Shown: piece by piece, positions 44,544 to 55,463 of the stretch
How positions within the stretch are numbered: position 1 is the first letter of the stretch
How the letters are laid out: the number at the start of each line of letters is the position of its first letter
From: Marasmius tenuissimus
Lineage: Eukaryota; Basidiomycota; Agaricomycetes; Agaricales; Marasmiaceae
Direction of reading: 5' to 3'
Length of the DNA stretch: 64,000 nt
Assembly (NCBI GenBank): GCA_029532415.1
Contig: JAQOTA010000053.1
Coordinates: 5,766,001-5,830,000 of the forward strand
Notes under the pieces: model-generated
The model's database searches: none
What the model saw: the letters and a program-made list of their open reading frames with translations, nothing else
Told to the model about the DNA's origin: nothing
Position numbers and translations under genes: made by a program

Positions 44544-45566
44544 TTGTAGAGACGAGATCAAATCATTTACAGGAATAGGACGACTGTCACTGAAGTCGTA
44601 TTGGTAGGCACCTTCCATCCTAATGTAAAACAAAACGGTCCCAATAGCCTAAATATCTACGTCAAGGACACCCCGCCGTGGTGTCGGTGGTGGTTTAGCA
44701 TGTGTATAACCCTGATAGCGCCCCCACTGCCCGTGAGTACGGCGTTGAACTCCCTCAAAACTCTGGAGATGACTCGGTTCGACCAGCTTTCTTCCTGAAG
44801 GGAAGATCGATGTGGCCCCGAAGTAAGTAGCTTTCTCAAGTCTGATAACCTAAATTTGGAGGACGTAGCAATTTCCTTAGCGACTTCCGATGATCGAACG
44901 ATTGTTGTTGAGTCGCTCGCGCTCAGCCTATCGATACATGAGGATTGACTGTTACACACCTGCGGGGGCCGAGTATGCGATGAAGTCTGAAGCTTAGGAC
45001 GGTCGCTGGGACATTTTCACTACATTTTCGACGTGGGAGCTTTCAACGATTTGGAGAACCCAGATTGTCATCAATCATTCCTACCAGTAATGATGAAGAT
45101 AGCCCACTATCGTTGAAGACAATTACTTCCTTGTCTATTCTGAGCACTCGCCAACACTAAGTATAGTTCAACCAGGTATCCGGAATGATGGATCTTCGCG
45201 AATCTCCGAGTCAACACGATTGATTGGTTTCATAGGTGAGAGATGTAGGTTACGTGGCATATTTGAGTCAAGGGAACCAGAGCTGCGGACCACTCGCCTC
45301 TCTAAGATGGCAAGGGTCAGGCTATGGTCAGAACGGGGATCGCACTGGAAGTGGCACAACAGCTATGACAGACTGCGCAAACACAGCCTCACGACGAGAT
45401 AATAGCCCAAGTCGGTCAGCCAAATAGACCATAACAACCTCCTTCATCGCAACCCCCCACCTTTGTCCCCGAGAGCTGAGCTCCACCTCCCATTGTACAA
45501 CAAACTACACAGTAACGCCTCTTAACGCCCTCAGTAACTTCAAAGAGAAAAACCAATTCGTCAATA
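44544..45566. other. Intergenic region after the tRNA
   Basis: Frames at 44657-44959 (-) and around 45168-45427 show no domain or splice logic. Sequence directly before 45567 is C-rich and probably the leader of the next gene. Confidence 0.45.
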
Positions 45567-47148
45567 ATGAATACAGGAACGAGACCAGCGCCTCCAGGTA
45601 TGTCATATTGTCTACCACTACCTATTCAAACTCAACTGATGCATTGTGTCTAGGCAAGTCAACGCTACTTCCACTCGAATTTCGTCCGCTCAAAGCTAAC
45701 TATGCGAATTGTCAGGCGGGCCTCCTCCACGATATGAACTTATCACAAGAGTTTACAAGAGGAGTCTGCGACCTGTAGTGATATTTTGTGAGTGCAACGT
45801 TTTTACACTGTCCGACCACCTCTAATATCTCTTCGTTCGTGATATTCAGGTGCTGGTCTTGCTGCACTCTATGCTCTCTTCGCGTAAGTACTTTTCAGGC
45901 TTACTTTGGCAAATTGTCCCTGACTTCTTATCTAGCGCGGTTGGTCTTTCGAGTGATTCGTATACTGGTGGATCTTATACGAGTTTGGGTTCAACAGATA
46001 GGGAATTTCAGAAACGCAGACGGGAACGACGGTCGTACGTACACCAACCAGTGTCATCGCGGGCATTACTGACCAGTCTTCAGAGCGCACGAAGACGTTG
46101 GCTACTATTTCACTGGTACTGGGCATATTATACATCACCATCTGTGCCATCGAGGTGTGTGTGCTCCATTGCTCTTCGATACAACTACTTACTTCTGTTG
46201 CCAGGCTTTCGGAGTGGCAGCTGCTTCAATGGTACGGTCTTCATGAACCATCCACCTTTCATCCACATCATGACTCTCCCTTCGAATAGCAACGCCTGCC
46301 GCTCATTAGAATCTACGCCATGCTTTCCGCTGTGGTGACGGTCCTTGTAGCTGCCAGTGGGCTTATCCGAGTCGTTATCCATTTTACCGGCAAGGTTAGT
46401 TCCTGAAAATGAACTGCACCTTTCCGTTTACTGACTGCCTTAAATTATAGGACGATATAATAGCTGAATGCACAAATGTCACCAAGAACCGCGATTTTGC
46501 CTATTATCCGTTTGGGTTCTGGGGTCCCTCAAGATACCAGTTTGTTGACGAGAACGATGCCAGGAGATGTGCGTCAATATCACCTGGCTCCTTCTTTTAC
46601 CGTTTGTCGCTCAACTACTTCCAGGGTGTAACGATGCATGGAGTCACGATTCTTGGGCTGAAATCGTTCAGTTGATCATTCTGCTAAGTACGTGAACTCC
46701 TCCCTCACTCCATACATGAACGCTCATAGACAACCATGAAATAGTCATTGCTGCTCTATGGACCTCCATCGCATTCAGCTATTACCGTCAGATACTTGAC
46801 CCCACGAGCCCAGCAAATGTATCTCGCGTCCCCGCACCTCAGCAATGGTCTGCGCATTACCAACCCCCTTACAATGGTGGCAATGGCTACGGTCAACCTT
46901 ACTATGGTCAACCAGGATATGGTCAGCCAGGCTGGGGCCAGCAAGGATACGGAGCTCCTCCAGGACCCCCTCCCCAACAGCACTTCGCACCTCCCACAGG
47001 CCCGCCTCCCGACGCTGGAGGAGTGAAGGGACCCGACTACATTGGCGCTGATGGTCATGCAGGAGGAATGTACGACCAAGATGACAAGAAGCCGGAAAAT
47101 CCATTCGCGGACTTTGACCAGCCTTCGAACTCAAACGCTCGCCGTTGA
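45567..47148 (+). CDS. Four-span membrane protein with Gly/Pro/Tyr/Gln-rich tail (spliced)
   Basis: Starts MNTGTRPAPP at 45567 and continues through several small exons to a TGA at 47146-47148. Spans: PVVIFCAGLAALYALFA, TLATISLVLGILYITICAIE, IYAMLSAVVTVLVAASGLIR and IVQLIILLIVIAALWTSIAF. Between spans 3 and 4 lies a loop with two Cys and an NVT sequon (AECTNVTKN..RRWCNDAW), so it probably faces outside or the lumen. The cytosolic tail is rich in GQPYYGQPGYGQPGWGQQ and PPGPPP repeats and ends DDKKPENPFADFDQPS, which includes an NPF-type endocytic motif (PENPFADF). The layout is tetraspan-like; I do not recognise a named family. Confidence 0.7.
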
Positions 47149-47454
47149 GGTGCGATACTGAATGCGTGCTGGGACTCGGACGTTACCGTCGGCCGGAGAG
47201 GCGACGCTGTATAAAGGACTGTTTCCGTTTGTATCCCAGATTTATTTGTGAACGTTTTACTGTAGTAGTACCTAACAGTAATGAACATCGTGGCTATCAT
47301 ACCCTCTATCCATCGCACGGTCTTGTACCCTATCAGCGAGCGACAGTCAAAGGGCGCACAGGTTCAACGTTGTCCGGCTGTATTCATACTGTGTCGACAT
47401 GAATGTGATCGGACGGAAGTGAACATGTAAGAACCACACTAGATTCCATCGCAG

Positions 47455-48930
47455 TCAAAGGAACTCCGAGGTCGCCAGCTTCTGTACGACGACCTTGAGC
47501 CCTTCTTCCTGCAACACCTCTAGTATGGGAGGCAGCATGTCGGGAAGCTGCTCGTCCTCCTTCGGATCATCGTATTCTCTCCTCCCAACAAATACGTGAA
47601 GCTTTCGAATGAAGAAGCCAGGTTCGGGTGGAAATGCCCACCGAGAACGTATCCCGGCAGACAAGCAAGGTAAATCAAAGTCGACCATGGCGAGGCGTGT
47701 GGGGATCACGAGCTGTAGGGACTGTAGGAACGGAATCAATGTGTCGTCTGAAGGCGTATTCACGACGAGGCCGGGGAGGATGGTATCTTGTATCACTCGA
47801 GAGCCCTGCGAAGTATCTACTGACATGCAGAGTCGTTGGAGGGAAGGTGAGGTTTTGAGCAGCTCGACGATATCGTCGGGTTGTGCCACTACGAGGCTGG
47901 AGAGTTCCAGTTCCAGTAGTTCGCACTGGGACGAGCGCAGGACTGCAGCAAATTCGGCAAAAGGTGCGGATATGGTTTCGATGGATGATTTTAGGGAAAG
48001 TGTTGTGAGAGATGGGAGCACCAGTTGTGTCATCAAATTAGAGATTTTTGTCTCGATCGAGTCGGACTCTGAAATCATGGAATTCGTGAAGTGTATTCGG
48101 AGAGTCGTCAAGTAATTCAGTGTTATGGAGGGTGAGGGGGCTTCCTTGGATGGTCCTAAGCGGTCAAATCCATGTATCGCGATTTCGAGTCGACATATTT
48201 TTAGGTTTGGCGTGCGATGCAGTATTCGGACATGGTCGCTGAAATTTATTTGCTCGGATCCGTCAAACTCTGTGATCTGCGACCACGGCAGCTCAAATTG
48301 GGAGAGGGGGAAGTAGTCGTGATTGATCAGGGCGTGGAGTCGGGGAGCATTGGCGAAAACATGATAGCAAGACGGGTTGAAGGGTTCCTTGACTGTCGCG
48401 TCGGAGACGTATCCTCGATTTGATCCTTCTGAAAGAAAGGTAACACGCTTGAGCGAGCGCAATCGCTCCCTAATATTGTTCCTGTCCAACATCAACCAGA
48501 ACCCGAAGGTTGAGTTTATGACTTCGATATTTCCCCAACGGTCCGAGTGCTTCATGAGGACGCGGAATAACTCCGAGCGATCCGGGTGGTTGCAAATTCC
48601 ATCGGTCTTGATCAAGAAAGACAAAGCTGTTGTTCTAGAGAACGAGAGCCATGTCGTTAACTTGGATATAGCCGCCACATTTCTCCCAGGCGGTAAATTG
48701 TCTGCGCTGAGGATGAAGCTACTCCATAGCTCGGGAGCAGAGGTGCAGATTATCTTCCATTCTCTACACACCCTGCTTATGACCCAAGGTCCTCTATCCA
48801 AGTCGAAAAGACCCGGCCACTGTCTTCCTTCGGAAATTTCGGCGCTAGTGCGAACGCTCCCGTTGCATGTGTCCTGCAGCGATGCCAGCTGGAATATGGC
48901 ACGTATTATTTCGATTGGAATTCGATCCAT
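47455..48930 (-). CDS. F-box-like protein with leucine-rich C-terminal region
   Basis: A single long frame from ATG 48930 (MDRIPIEIIRAIFQLASLQD) to the stop at 47455, 491 codons. The first 20 residues and the later VISRVCREWKIICTSAPELW form the F-box-like region typical of the large Agaricomycete family. The rest contains irregular leucine-rich segments (LTTLRIHFTN, LPSLTTLSLKSS, ELLELELSSL). Such proteins usually hand substrates to SCF ubiquitin ligases through Skp1, but many fungal members are uncharacterised. The frame stays open upstream to 49128 without an ATG, so an extra 5' exon is possible. It is convergent with the four-span gene, 306 bases away. Confidence 0.75.
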   Translation of the reverse strand: MDRIPIEIIRAIFQLASLQDTCNGSVRTSAEISEGRQWPGLFDLDRGPWVISRVCREWKIICTSAPELWSSFILSADNLPPGRNVAAISKLTTWLSFSRTTALSFLIKTDGICNHPDRSELFRVLMKHSDRWGNIEVINSTFGFWLMLDRNNIRERLRSLKRVTFLSEGSNRGYVSDATVKEPFNPSCYHVFANAPRLHALINHDYFPLSQFELPWSQITEFDGSEQINFSDHVRILHRTPNLKICRLEIAIHGFDRLGPSKEAPSPSITLNYLTTLRIHFTNSMISESDSIETKISNLMTQLVLPSLTTLSLKSSIETISAPFAEFAAVLRSSQCELLELELSSLVVAQPDDIVELLKTSPSLQRLCMSVDTSQGSRVIQDTILPGLVVNTPSDDTLIPFLQSLQLVIPTRLAMVDFDLPCLSAGIRSRWAFPPEPGFFIRKLHVFVGRREYDDPKEDEQLPDMLPPILEVLQEEGLKVVVQKLATSEFL

Positions 48931-51900
48931 AAGTGGTCGTGAAGCTCTGGATCTGACAAGATGATAGAACGGTGGGAGGAGCTGAAGTCGAGAAGGGAAG
49001 GGAATGACGGAGCTGGTGGTTGTAATTCCTACACGTATCGTAGCCGCGTGGTTCACGGGCCCTATGATGATACACACTTGAGTACCATACAAGGCGTGGG
49101 ATCCCTGATGCAGAGAAGCAGAAGTCAACCGATGTCAAGTGATGCCACTCACGCCCCTGATTGGGAGCTGTTTGTTTTGTCAAGGTGCCTGTTCATCATG
49201 GTGGCTGATGTGGCGGACGCTACTCCACGGCGGGATGGCTAGCGAACGGTTATGAATAACTCTATCGTTTTCATTCTTCCAAGGCAGAATGAAGGAGCGC
49301 AAGTGGAACAAAGCGGTCTCCGAGCGTTCGTTGGTCAAGGGCATTCAATACTACAAGTTTCGGTCACTGAAAGAAGGTGCCACTTCCCACCAATCAAAGC
49401 ATCTGGTGGTGGCACATGAATGAGTAAATTCCTTTCGAACAGACGGAGAACTTGAAAGACCTCTTACCCTTTTTCGTCGGCGATACGACGCTATCCGTTT
49501 TCGGTTCCCTGCACCCTATCAAAGACCAGGCCACTAGCCTCCGAGGACAAAAAGGATACGAGTTGCACCGTGCAGCATCGACCCCGTGCTTAACTCAAGT
49601 TTAGGACCAAGGGGTTTTCCTAATCCGGTAGATTCAAAGCGAGTAACTTCAAGCGCGTCCAGTGCGGAGGGTGTAGATCTGCAGTTCGGTGGAGAGGCCT
49701 CGCAGGGATAGCGACTTGGATTAATCGTCTTCACTTTGCTCAAGTTTCAACCGCGTGCGTTTGAATCTCCTAAACATCACCTGTCATTCGAGCAATTCAC
49801 AGAAGATGAGAAGGATGACTCACAAAATGCCCGTGGATTTACTTCTTCCTTCCCCAAAGCGGTGGGTTAGCCTCCTGAGTGATGAATATTGGATATCGAA
49901 CAGTGGCGCTTTTCGCATGTTGCTCTGTAACCAGTCTCTGGCTAGCCAATGTCTAGCAAGGCTATGCAGGAAACGTCTAAGGGCCCCATTCAAAAGGCAA
50001 GCCCGGTGAGGATGGTTAGAACTGCATGCCTGCGAGGGATCCCGGGGGAAACCAGACCTTGTTCAACTTCATGGTAGTCATCTCAGATCGAAGCCTTGAT
50101 GTTCGAATTGGCGCGTCCAATGTACTCGCCAGGCATCTTGATCAGTTTTGGCTAAGATCAGCTGCGACGCCTGGTCTCTCTGAGAAGGCTCTGATGAGGA
50201 AACCAACCATGAAATGTCAAAAAATTCCGTGGCATGGGGGAACGCACTGTAAAGGGGACCAAAGAGAGTCGCCTATTGGAGAGGTGTTGCCGAGCCACGG
50301 CGACTGACTCTAATAAGCTGTAGAGAAGACAAGACCAGTCAAATCTGTAGCGTCTCCGCGATGGGAGTCGCAAATTTGGTGCCTATCTCAGCCTGAGAAA
50401 AAATCTGAACACCGTCCCACGTGGGTAAGTTGCTTCTTTCGGCGATTGCCGATGCATTCAACTTTCCACCACACTGGCCCATCCGAATCGAAAGTAGCAA
50501 GCTTCATCCTCAAGCAAGACGAGTAGAACGTGAGTGTTGACATACGTCGTGAGTGCCAGCAGAGGCTCAGGTATACGGCTTACCTTCGCTACAATTTTCA
50601 CTGTCAGGACTCCGGGTTTCTGCGATACTTCCCTGCCCCTCCCCTCCTAATTCGACTGTCTATGTGCTAAAACTACGCCTTCGGATCTGCAAGCAAAAAA
50701 GAAACGCCGTCCTTTGGCTGGTGGCCCCGCGAAAAAAGGGAAAATAAGATGAAGAAAGAAAGAAATCAGCTGTCTGAGGCTGCTGGCGTCGTATGCGATA
50801 TGGAGGTCCCGAAACCATGTGCACATATCCATAGGTCCCCTATAGCAGTACAGTTCACGAGTCCACACCGAGCTTTTGGCAATTCATTATCTTTGCAGCC
50901 TCCTTGATATTTTCTGTCAAGTTCAAGCCCCGAAGAAAAAGTTGCACTCGAAAGTTGTACTCCTCTCTAACGAAGAAACATCATTTTCATTACCTCTCTG
51001 CGAGCAACACCGTGGTTACCCGTTATCGGACATTGCCAAGGTCCTGACTTAGCATCACGAATTCAACATCAGAAACGGCTTCCACGGGATCCAACATTTT
51101 GGAGATCCCCTCAAGTTTCAACTTCTCGCGGCAAAGAAGATTTTGGCGGCCACCCCTTTGCTCCTCTTTGACATGTACAATCTATGTACATCGGGGCATG
51201 TTCATTCGCCACGAGTTCATGCGAAAATATCCATTGCCAAGTTGTCTGCAGGGGACCTCATGGTGATCGGGTAATCGTTGGTTATGCCTAGCACAAGGTT
51301 GAGATGGTAGATATTCGTGGTCACCACCCTGCGGCCGAGTCAGTCCTTGAACTAACCATTTCAACTCTGCGAGACGTCGCATTCGAGTTTCACCGGCTGG
51401 CTTCTAAGACTGGCCGCTCCATTTGCCGTCATCAACAATGATCCAAACCCCATTCTACCAATACATGCAGAGAGCGTCTCAGAGGCTCTGAGATTTCCAC
51501 ACCTGCCACCTATGCGTCTGGCTCAGCGCCAGAAGCCATATTTGCTATTACTCACTCGCGACTTCGATTATGTACGGAACTACGCGTCGCGGAAGCTTAA
51601 TGACCCGTGATATGGTATAAACGACGATCGTCGCCTGCAAAGCTCAGGGAAATTCTGTGTGCTTCGATGCCTCCAAACCCTGTCTTCTTGTCAAAGGGTC
51701 CCTGATTTGAGAAGTGCCCATCATGGACCCTCGGAGACCTGGGACTCAGTGGTTCGCACCATAACACGGCCACCAGGCCGACACCATTTCAGCCTTCTGA
51801 AAATGTCTTCATTAGAAAAGAACAAGTAGGTTCGATCAGATTCTGACGCCGAATCTCCAATGAATCAGAGCCCAGCAATATCCGACTATCCGAAGGCCAA

Positions 51901-53005
51901 TCGTCGAGGACCACCTTGCTTCACTGGGAATCGGTCATTTTTCGTCCGAATCCGTCCGCTGTTGAAAGTCGTTTCTTATGTACTAGCGTCGGCTTTGACC
52001 GTCATAGTATGTATTGCGCTTATCTGTAGTTTGTGCGGCCGGACATGTGGGTGTCCGGGAATAGGCGGGCATGCCCTGTTTGAAGTCTTTTCCCAGGTCT
52101 CTCAGCGCTATTCAGATATAAGGAGGAAGGAACAGCGCGTTAGGAGCGGGAGTATCGAATGATTCATCGATGACCTCGAATCATCATTCACCGTGGTCCA
52201 TCCCTGTCAAACATCGGAAAACCCCGAAGCCACATACTTATGGGGTAGTGCCCGGCAAATCATTGTGAAGTTCAACATTAGAAGGGCGGAAAGGTGTGAG
52301 TTGACCTCCGGAAGCATCGAGATTTCGCTGAGAAGCTGAACGTGGTTCCTGGAAACACAGAATATGCCCATGATGTATATTACCGTATCCACTGGGCCTG
52401 GGTTAAAGATACAATGGCCGTGTGGTATATCTGGTTCCTCACTTCGGTGGCCACAAGCTCAAGGCATATTCTCGCACAGACCAATAAAAGATTTGCGGGG
52501 GGAAAGGTTGCCCAGATGCAGTCGAAATTCATGCAACTTCTGGTATAGCACGTATAGTCGAGTCTCGGTGATACCACGGTGATGTTTACACGATTTTCTC
52601 TTGAGCCTTCGTTGCATTTCTGCCCACGATTTCTTGGCTACGGACGACACTGAGAGCCATGATGTGTTCGGTATAGTCAGCGTCCAAAGGATTCTAAAGC
52701 CGAGGCGGTATTTTGACGGGACACGCAAGTTCGCCGTAGCCTGTGGCAGGGACCATACCGTGGTTTCGCCGAATCGTCGAAGCCGTTTAGGTTTTCGCTT
52801 CATCAATACTCTGAACCCCATTTCTAGCTCTGGGATAAGTCGTAGGAAAGTGTGGTCAGCCAGAAGAATTATCTCCAGACTTGAAGGGTTGAAAGCCTGT
52901 TGGAGGAAAACTGAAAAGGGCCGTGGACCGGTACCGGACCGGCAGTACATCTTCCCACGCTGGCGGCACAATTCGCGACCGTCGTCGCCAGCTGTGAGTA
53001 GCTCA
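48931..53005. other. Four-kilobase region without a supportable gene
   Basis: The best candidates are weak. 51860-52162 (+), from an ATG, encodes 100 residues with one clear membrane span (VVSYVLASALTVIVCIALIC) and a basic end. 52459-52971 is open on both strands, just upstream of GPI11, with no recognised domain. The rest holds short chance frames. Part of 52600-53005 must be the GPI11 leader. Confidence 0.45.
51860..52162 (+). CDS. Possible small single-span membrane protein
   Basis: An ATG-started 100-codon frame, MNQSPAISDYPKANRRG, with a hydrophobic span at about residues 40-60, a Cys-rich stretch (CSLCGRTCGCPGIGG) and a basic C-terminus. No family is recognised and there is no support from splicing or repeats, so it may be a chance frame. 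Confidence 0.2.
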   Translation: MNQSPAISDYPKANRRGPPCFTGNRSFFVRIRPLLKVVSYVLASALTVIVCIALICSLCGRTCGCPGIGGHALFEVFSQVSQRYSDIRRKEQRVRSGSIE

Positions 53006-54160
53006 ATGTCGACGACCTCGAAAAAAAAGGCTACTCAGAAAACCTCAAAGGCTGACAAGCTTGCACCAAAGTCGACTGCGGCGCTCACAGAGGCACCCAG
53101 CTCGTTCGGAGATCCTGCTTTCTTCCCATTTGGTCGCTACACTGGCGTTGTAGGCGTTCATACAACCCTACTTGCCTTTACCGCTCTATTCCTTCCACGT
53201 TCAACATTTCTCTTTGAAATTACGAGAACGGATATTGATGAGTCGAAACTCACTTCAAGAGACCGCCCACAGCACCCATTTCTCGAAGATCTTACATTGA
53301 ACCCTGCACTTACCACTGCTACAATTTGCGGTGGGGTTATTCTTTTGCAATGTTGGTGGGCGGGATTTGTAAGGGGGTGGTGGGTGGAATACTCTCTAAG
53401 AGGGACCGAAGATGAAAAGAGGTTAGAGAGAACCAAATTGGAAAAGGACAAACTAAGGGTGAGTCTATTGTATTCGTCAGGCCGCAGTTACATTCTCAGA
53501 TGCTGTCTAGCAACTCACGAAGGCCTTTCTATTCACTCTCGCTGGATCTGTACCCACGCATACCCTCATAGTACTTCTTGGGGCCCCCTTACTGAGGTAC
53601 GTTGACCACGATTACAACGTTGAAACCTGAAACCTGAACTTCCTTGAAAGCCATATACCCCAAACATATTTCCTGGCACTGACACTTTCTACCCTCATGT
53701 TCTTCACCCCCGCTTTTGTGTTTGGATTACCCTCGCTCTCCTCGAAAACGGAGTCACTGTTGATCAGGCTGACGTGGGTCAGGCTATTCTCAGAGTTCTC
53801 GTACGTTTCCCTACCCCGGTAGCGTTAACCTTGGTTCCGACGTGTTCCGACGTGTTTCACAGTATAAGGACACCCGTAGAACGAGCTATGGCATATCCGG
53901 CTTTTGGAACAGCTTTAGGTTGCTGGCTCGGGGCTATTCCGACCGCTTTGGACTGGGATCGACCTTGGCAGGTTTGTGCTCACAAGTGTTCACCGACCGG
54001 GAGTTTCGTGCTGATATTTCATCCCGTGTGGTAGGCGTGGCCACTTACGTCCTTGTTCGGTGCAATACTGGGCTACATCCTGTCCTCCATGGCGGCACTC
54101 ACTATCAGCGCAACCAAGTCATTGGCGGATGATCATCTTCGGACCCAAAAGGCAGAGTAA
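53006..54160 (+). CDS. GPI11: PIG-F/GPI11, GPI-anchor biosynthesis subunit (spliced)
   Basis: An ER membrane protein that stabilises the ethanolamine-phosphate transferases of GPI-anchor assembly. The start MSTTSKKKATQKTSK at 53006 gives a short basic cytosolic head. Spans follow: VVGVHTTLLAFTALFLPRS, LTTATICGGVILLQCWWAGF, a segment near 53524 (probably AFLFTLAGSVPTHTLIVLLG after a short intron) and FLALTLSTLMFFTPAFVFGL. The family signature is clear: TPVERAMAYPAFGTALGCWL, then GAIPTALDWDRPWQ, spliced to WPLTSLFGAILGYILSSMAA. The end is LADDHLRTQKAE, stop at 54158-54160. It is convergent with PHO13, with 122 bases between stops. The frame is open upstream to 52601, but without family similarity. 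Confidence 0.88.
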
Positions 54161-54282
54161 CTCAAAGGCGAGTAGGCTAACTGTATCCATCGTATTGTAT
54201 CTATCTCTAGTACGCCTTACAAGCCGTTCTAATAGTTGTAGAAGCTTCTGTTCTGCGTCGGAACTATCACTCAGTATGGATC

Positions 54283-55463
54283 CTATTTGTCAACGATCGC
54301 GAGGTCCCCGATGGAGGTGGTAATGTAGTCGGGCACGATGGGGGAAGGGTTAGATCCCGAGATCTCGCTTTCTAGGGTAATACCTATGAGACCGGTGTGA
54401 GACTGGAATCTTCGCCAACAGAAATGTCCGAAGGTACCGTACCTGTAAGCACGAGTAAAGTGGAGACACCACCGGCTTGTCCGAACAGAATATCGGTATT
54501 AAGCCTGTCCCCGACCATGATAGTTCGCCTGGGATCAAAGTGAACTCTAGGCACGAGGTCGCTCAGAGGTCGAAAACATCGAAAGAAGACAACAACTTAC
54601 TTGGCCTTGATACAATCCAACATGGTCTTTGCGGGCTTCCCGATGGCAATGGGATCTTTTCCAAGTGCATAGCGAAGTGGAGCACTGATTGAGCCTGCGC
54701 CCGGTAACAGCCCGTGTGCGGCGGGATAGGTACTGTCTTCATTGGTAACGATAAATTGACATCCGGGGTTGCGGGTGAGATACTGAAAGGCCTTTGAAAG
54801 CTTGGTATAGTTGATAGCGGTGTCCAGCCCGCACACTACTGCAGCAACATCCGGGTCTAAAGTGAAGTTCTCGAGAGAGAATGGGGTAATCGTGCAGTCA
54901 GCTGGATCCTGTGTAATGTCTCAAGCAATTGAAAAGTGGAAACCGGGAAGATATGTACCGTCCCCCCGATGTAGGTGATCCCTTCCTCCCGTAGTTCCTC
55001 TTCCAATCCAGACTGACCGATCACATAAACTTTCTTGTTCTTCGGTAGCTGCAGCACCGAGGAGAGATATACAGCCGTCGCGTAGGCCGATCCGTAAATT
55101 TCTTCCTGGTTGATTGAGGACCATCAAGTGAGCAAGATCACTCAGCCGATTGACTCAGAAGACGCACCACTTTTGCTTCGACCCCCAACTGATCAAATTT
55201 TCCCTTGTAACTCTTCCTCGATTTGGTAGCGTTGTTGGTCACAAAAATTACATTCTTCTCTTGTTTGATTTCATTGAGCATCAACCAGAACTGAAAATCG
55301 AGCTACTCACTTCTATCGCGGAGCAGAGATAACACTTCAGTAGCCCCAGGAATGAGTCTGTCTCCATGCCACAGGACGCCATCGCAATCGAACATCCATG
55401 TATCATACTGATCAATCAGTTTGGCATATTCCTCTTGGGACGAGAGACGAACAGCGCCCATCA
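54283..55463 (-). CDS. PHO13: PHO13-type HAD phosphatase (4-nitrophenylphosphatase / 2-phosphoglycolate phosphatase), spliced
   Basis: A cytosolic repair phosphatase that clears 2-phosphoglycolate and related side products of glycolysis. Start [20 protein letters not shown] at 55463. Motif I is [13 protein letters not shown] (nucleophile Asp and acid Asp), motif [15 protein letters not shown], motif III lies in [10 protein letters not shown] (Lys) and motif IV is [18 protein letters not shown]. The cap region includes [20 protein letters not shown] and [11 protein letters not shown]. The last intron (GTACGG..CTCATAG) joins TLLVLTG to ITLESEISG, and the protein ends [12 protein letters not shown] with its stop at 54283-54285. 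All catalytic residues are present. Family certain, exact substrate inferred. Confidence 0.9.

Noticed and set aside
48931..49128. 66-residue N-terminal extension of the F-box protein
   Set aside because: The extension has no ATG and no similarity to the family; the ATG at 48930 places the F-box-like helix at the N-terminus as expected.
52459..52971. 170-codon minus-strand frame just upstream of GPI11
   Set aside because: It begins with a non-ATG codon, overlaps an equally open plus-strand frame, and shows no recognisable domain, so it is more likely chance or leader sequence.
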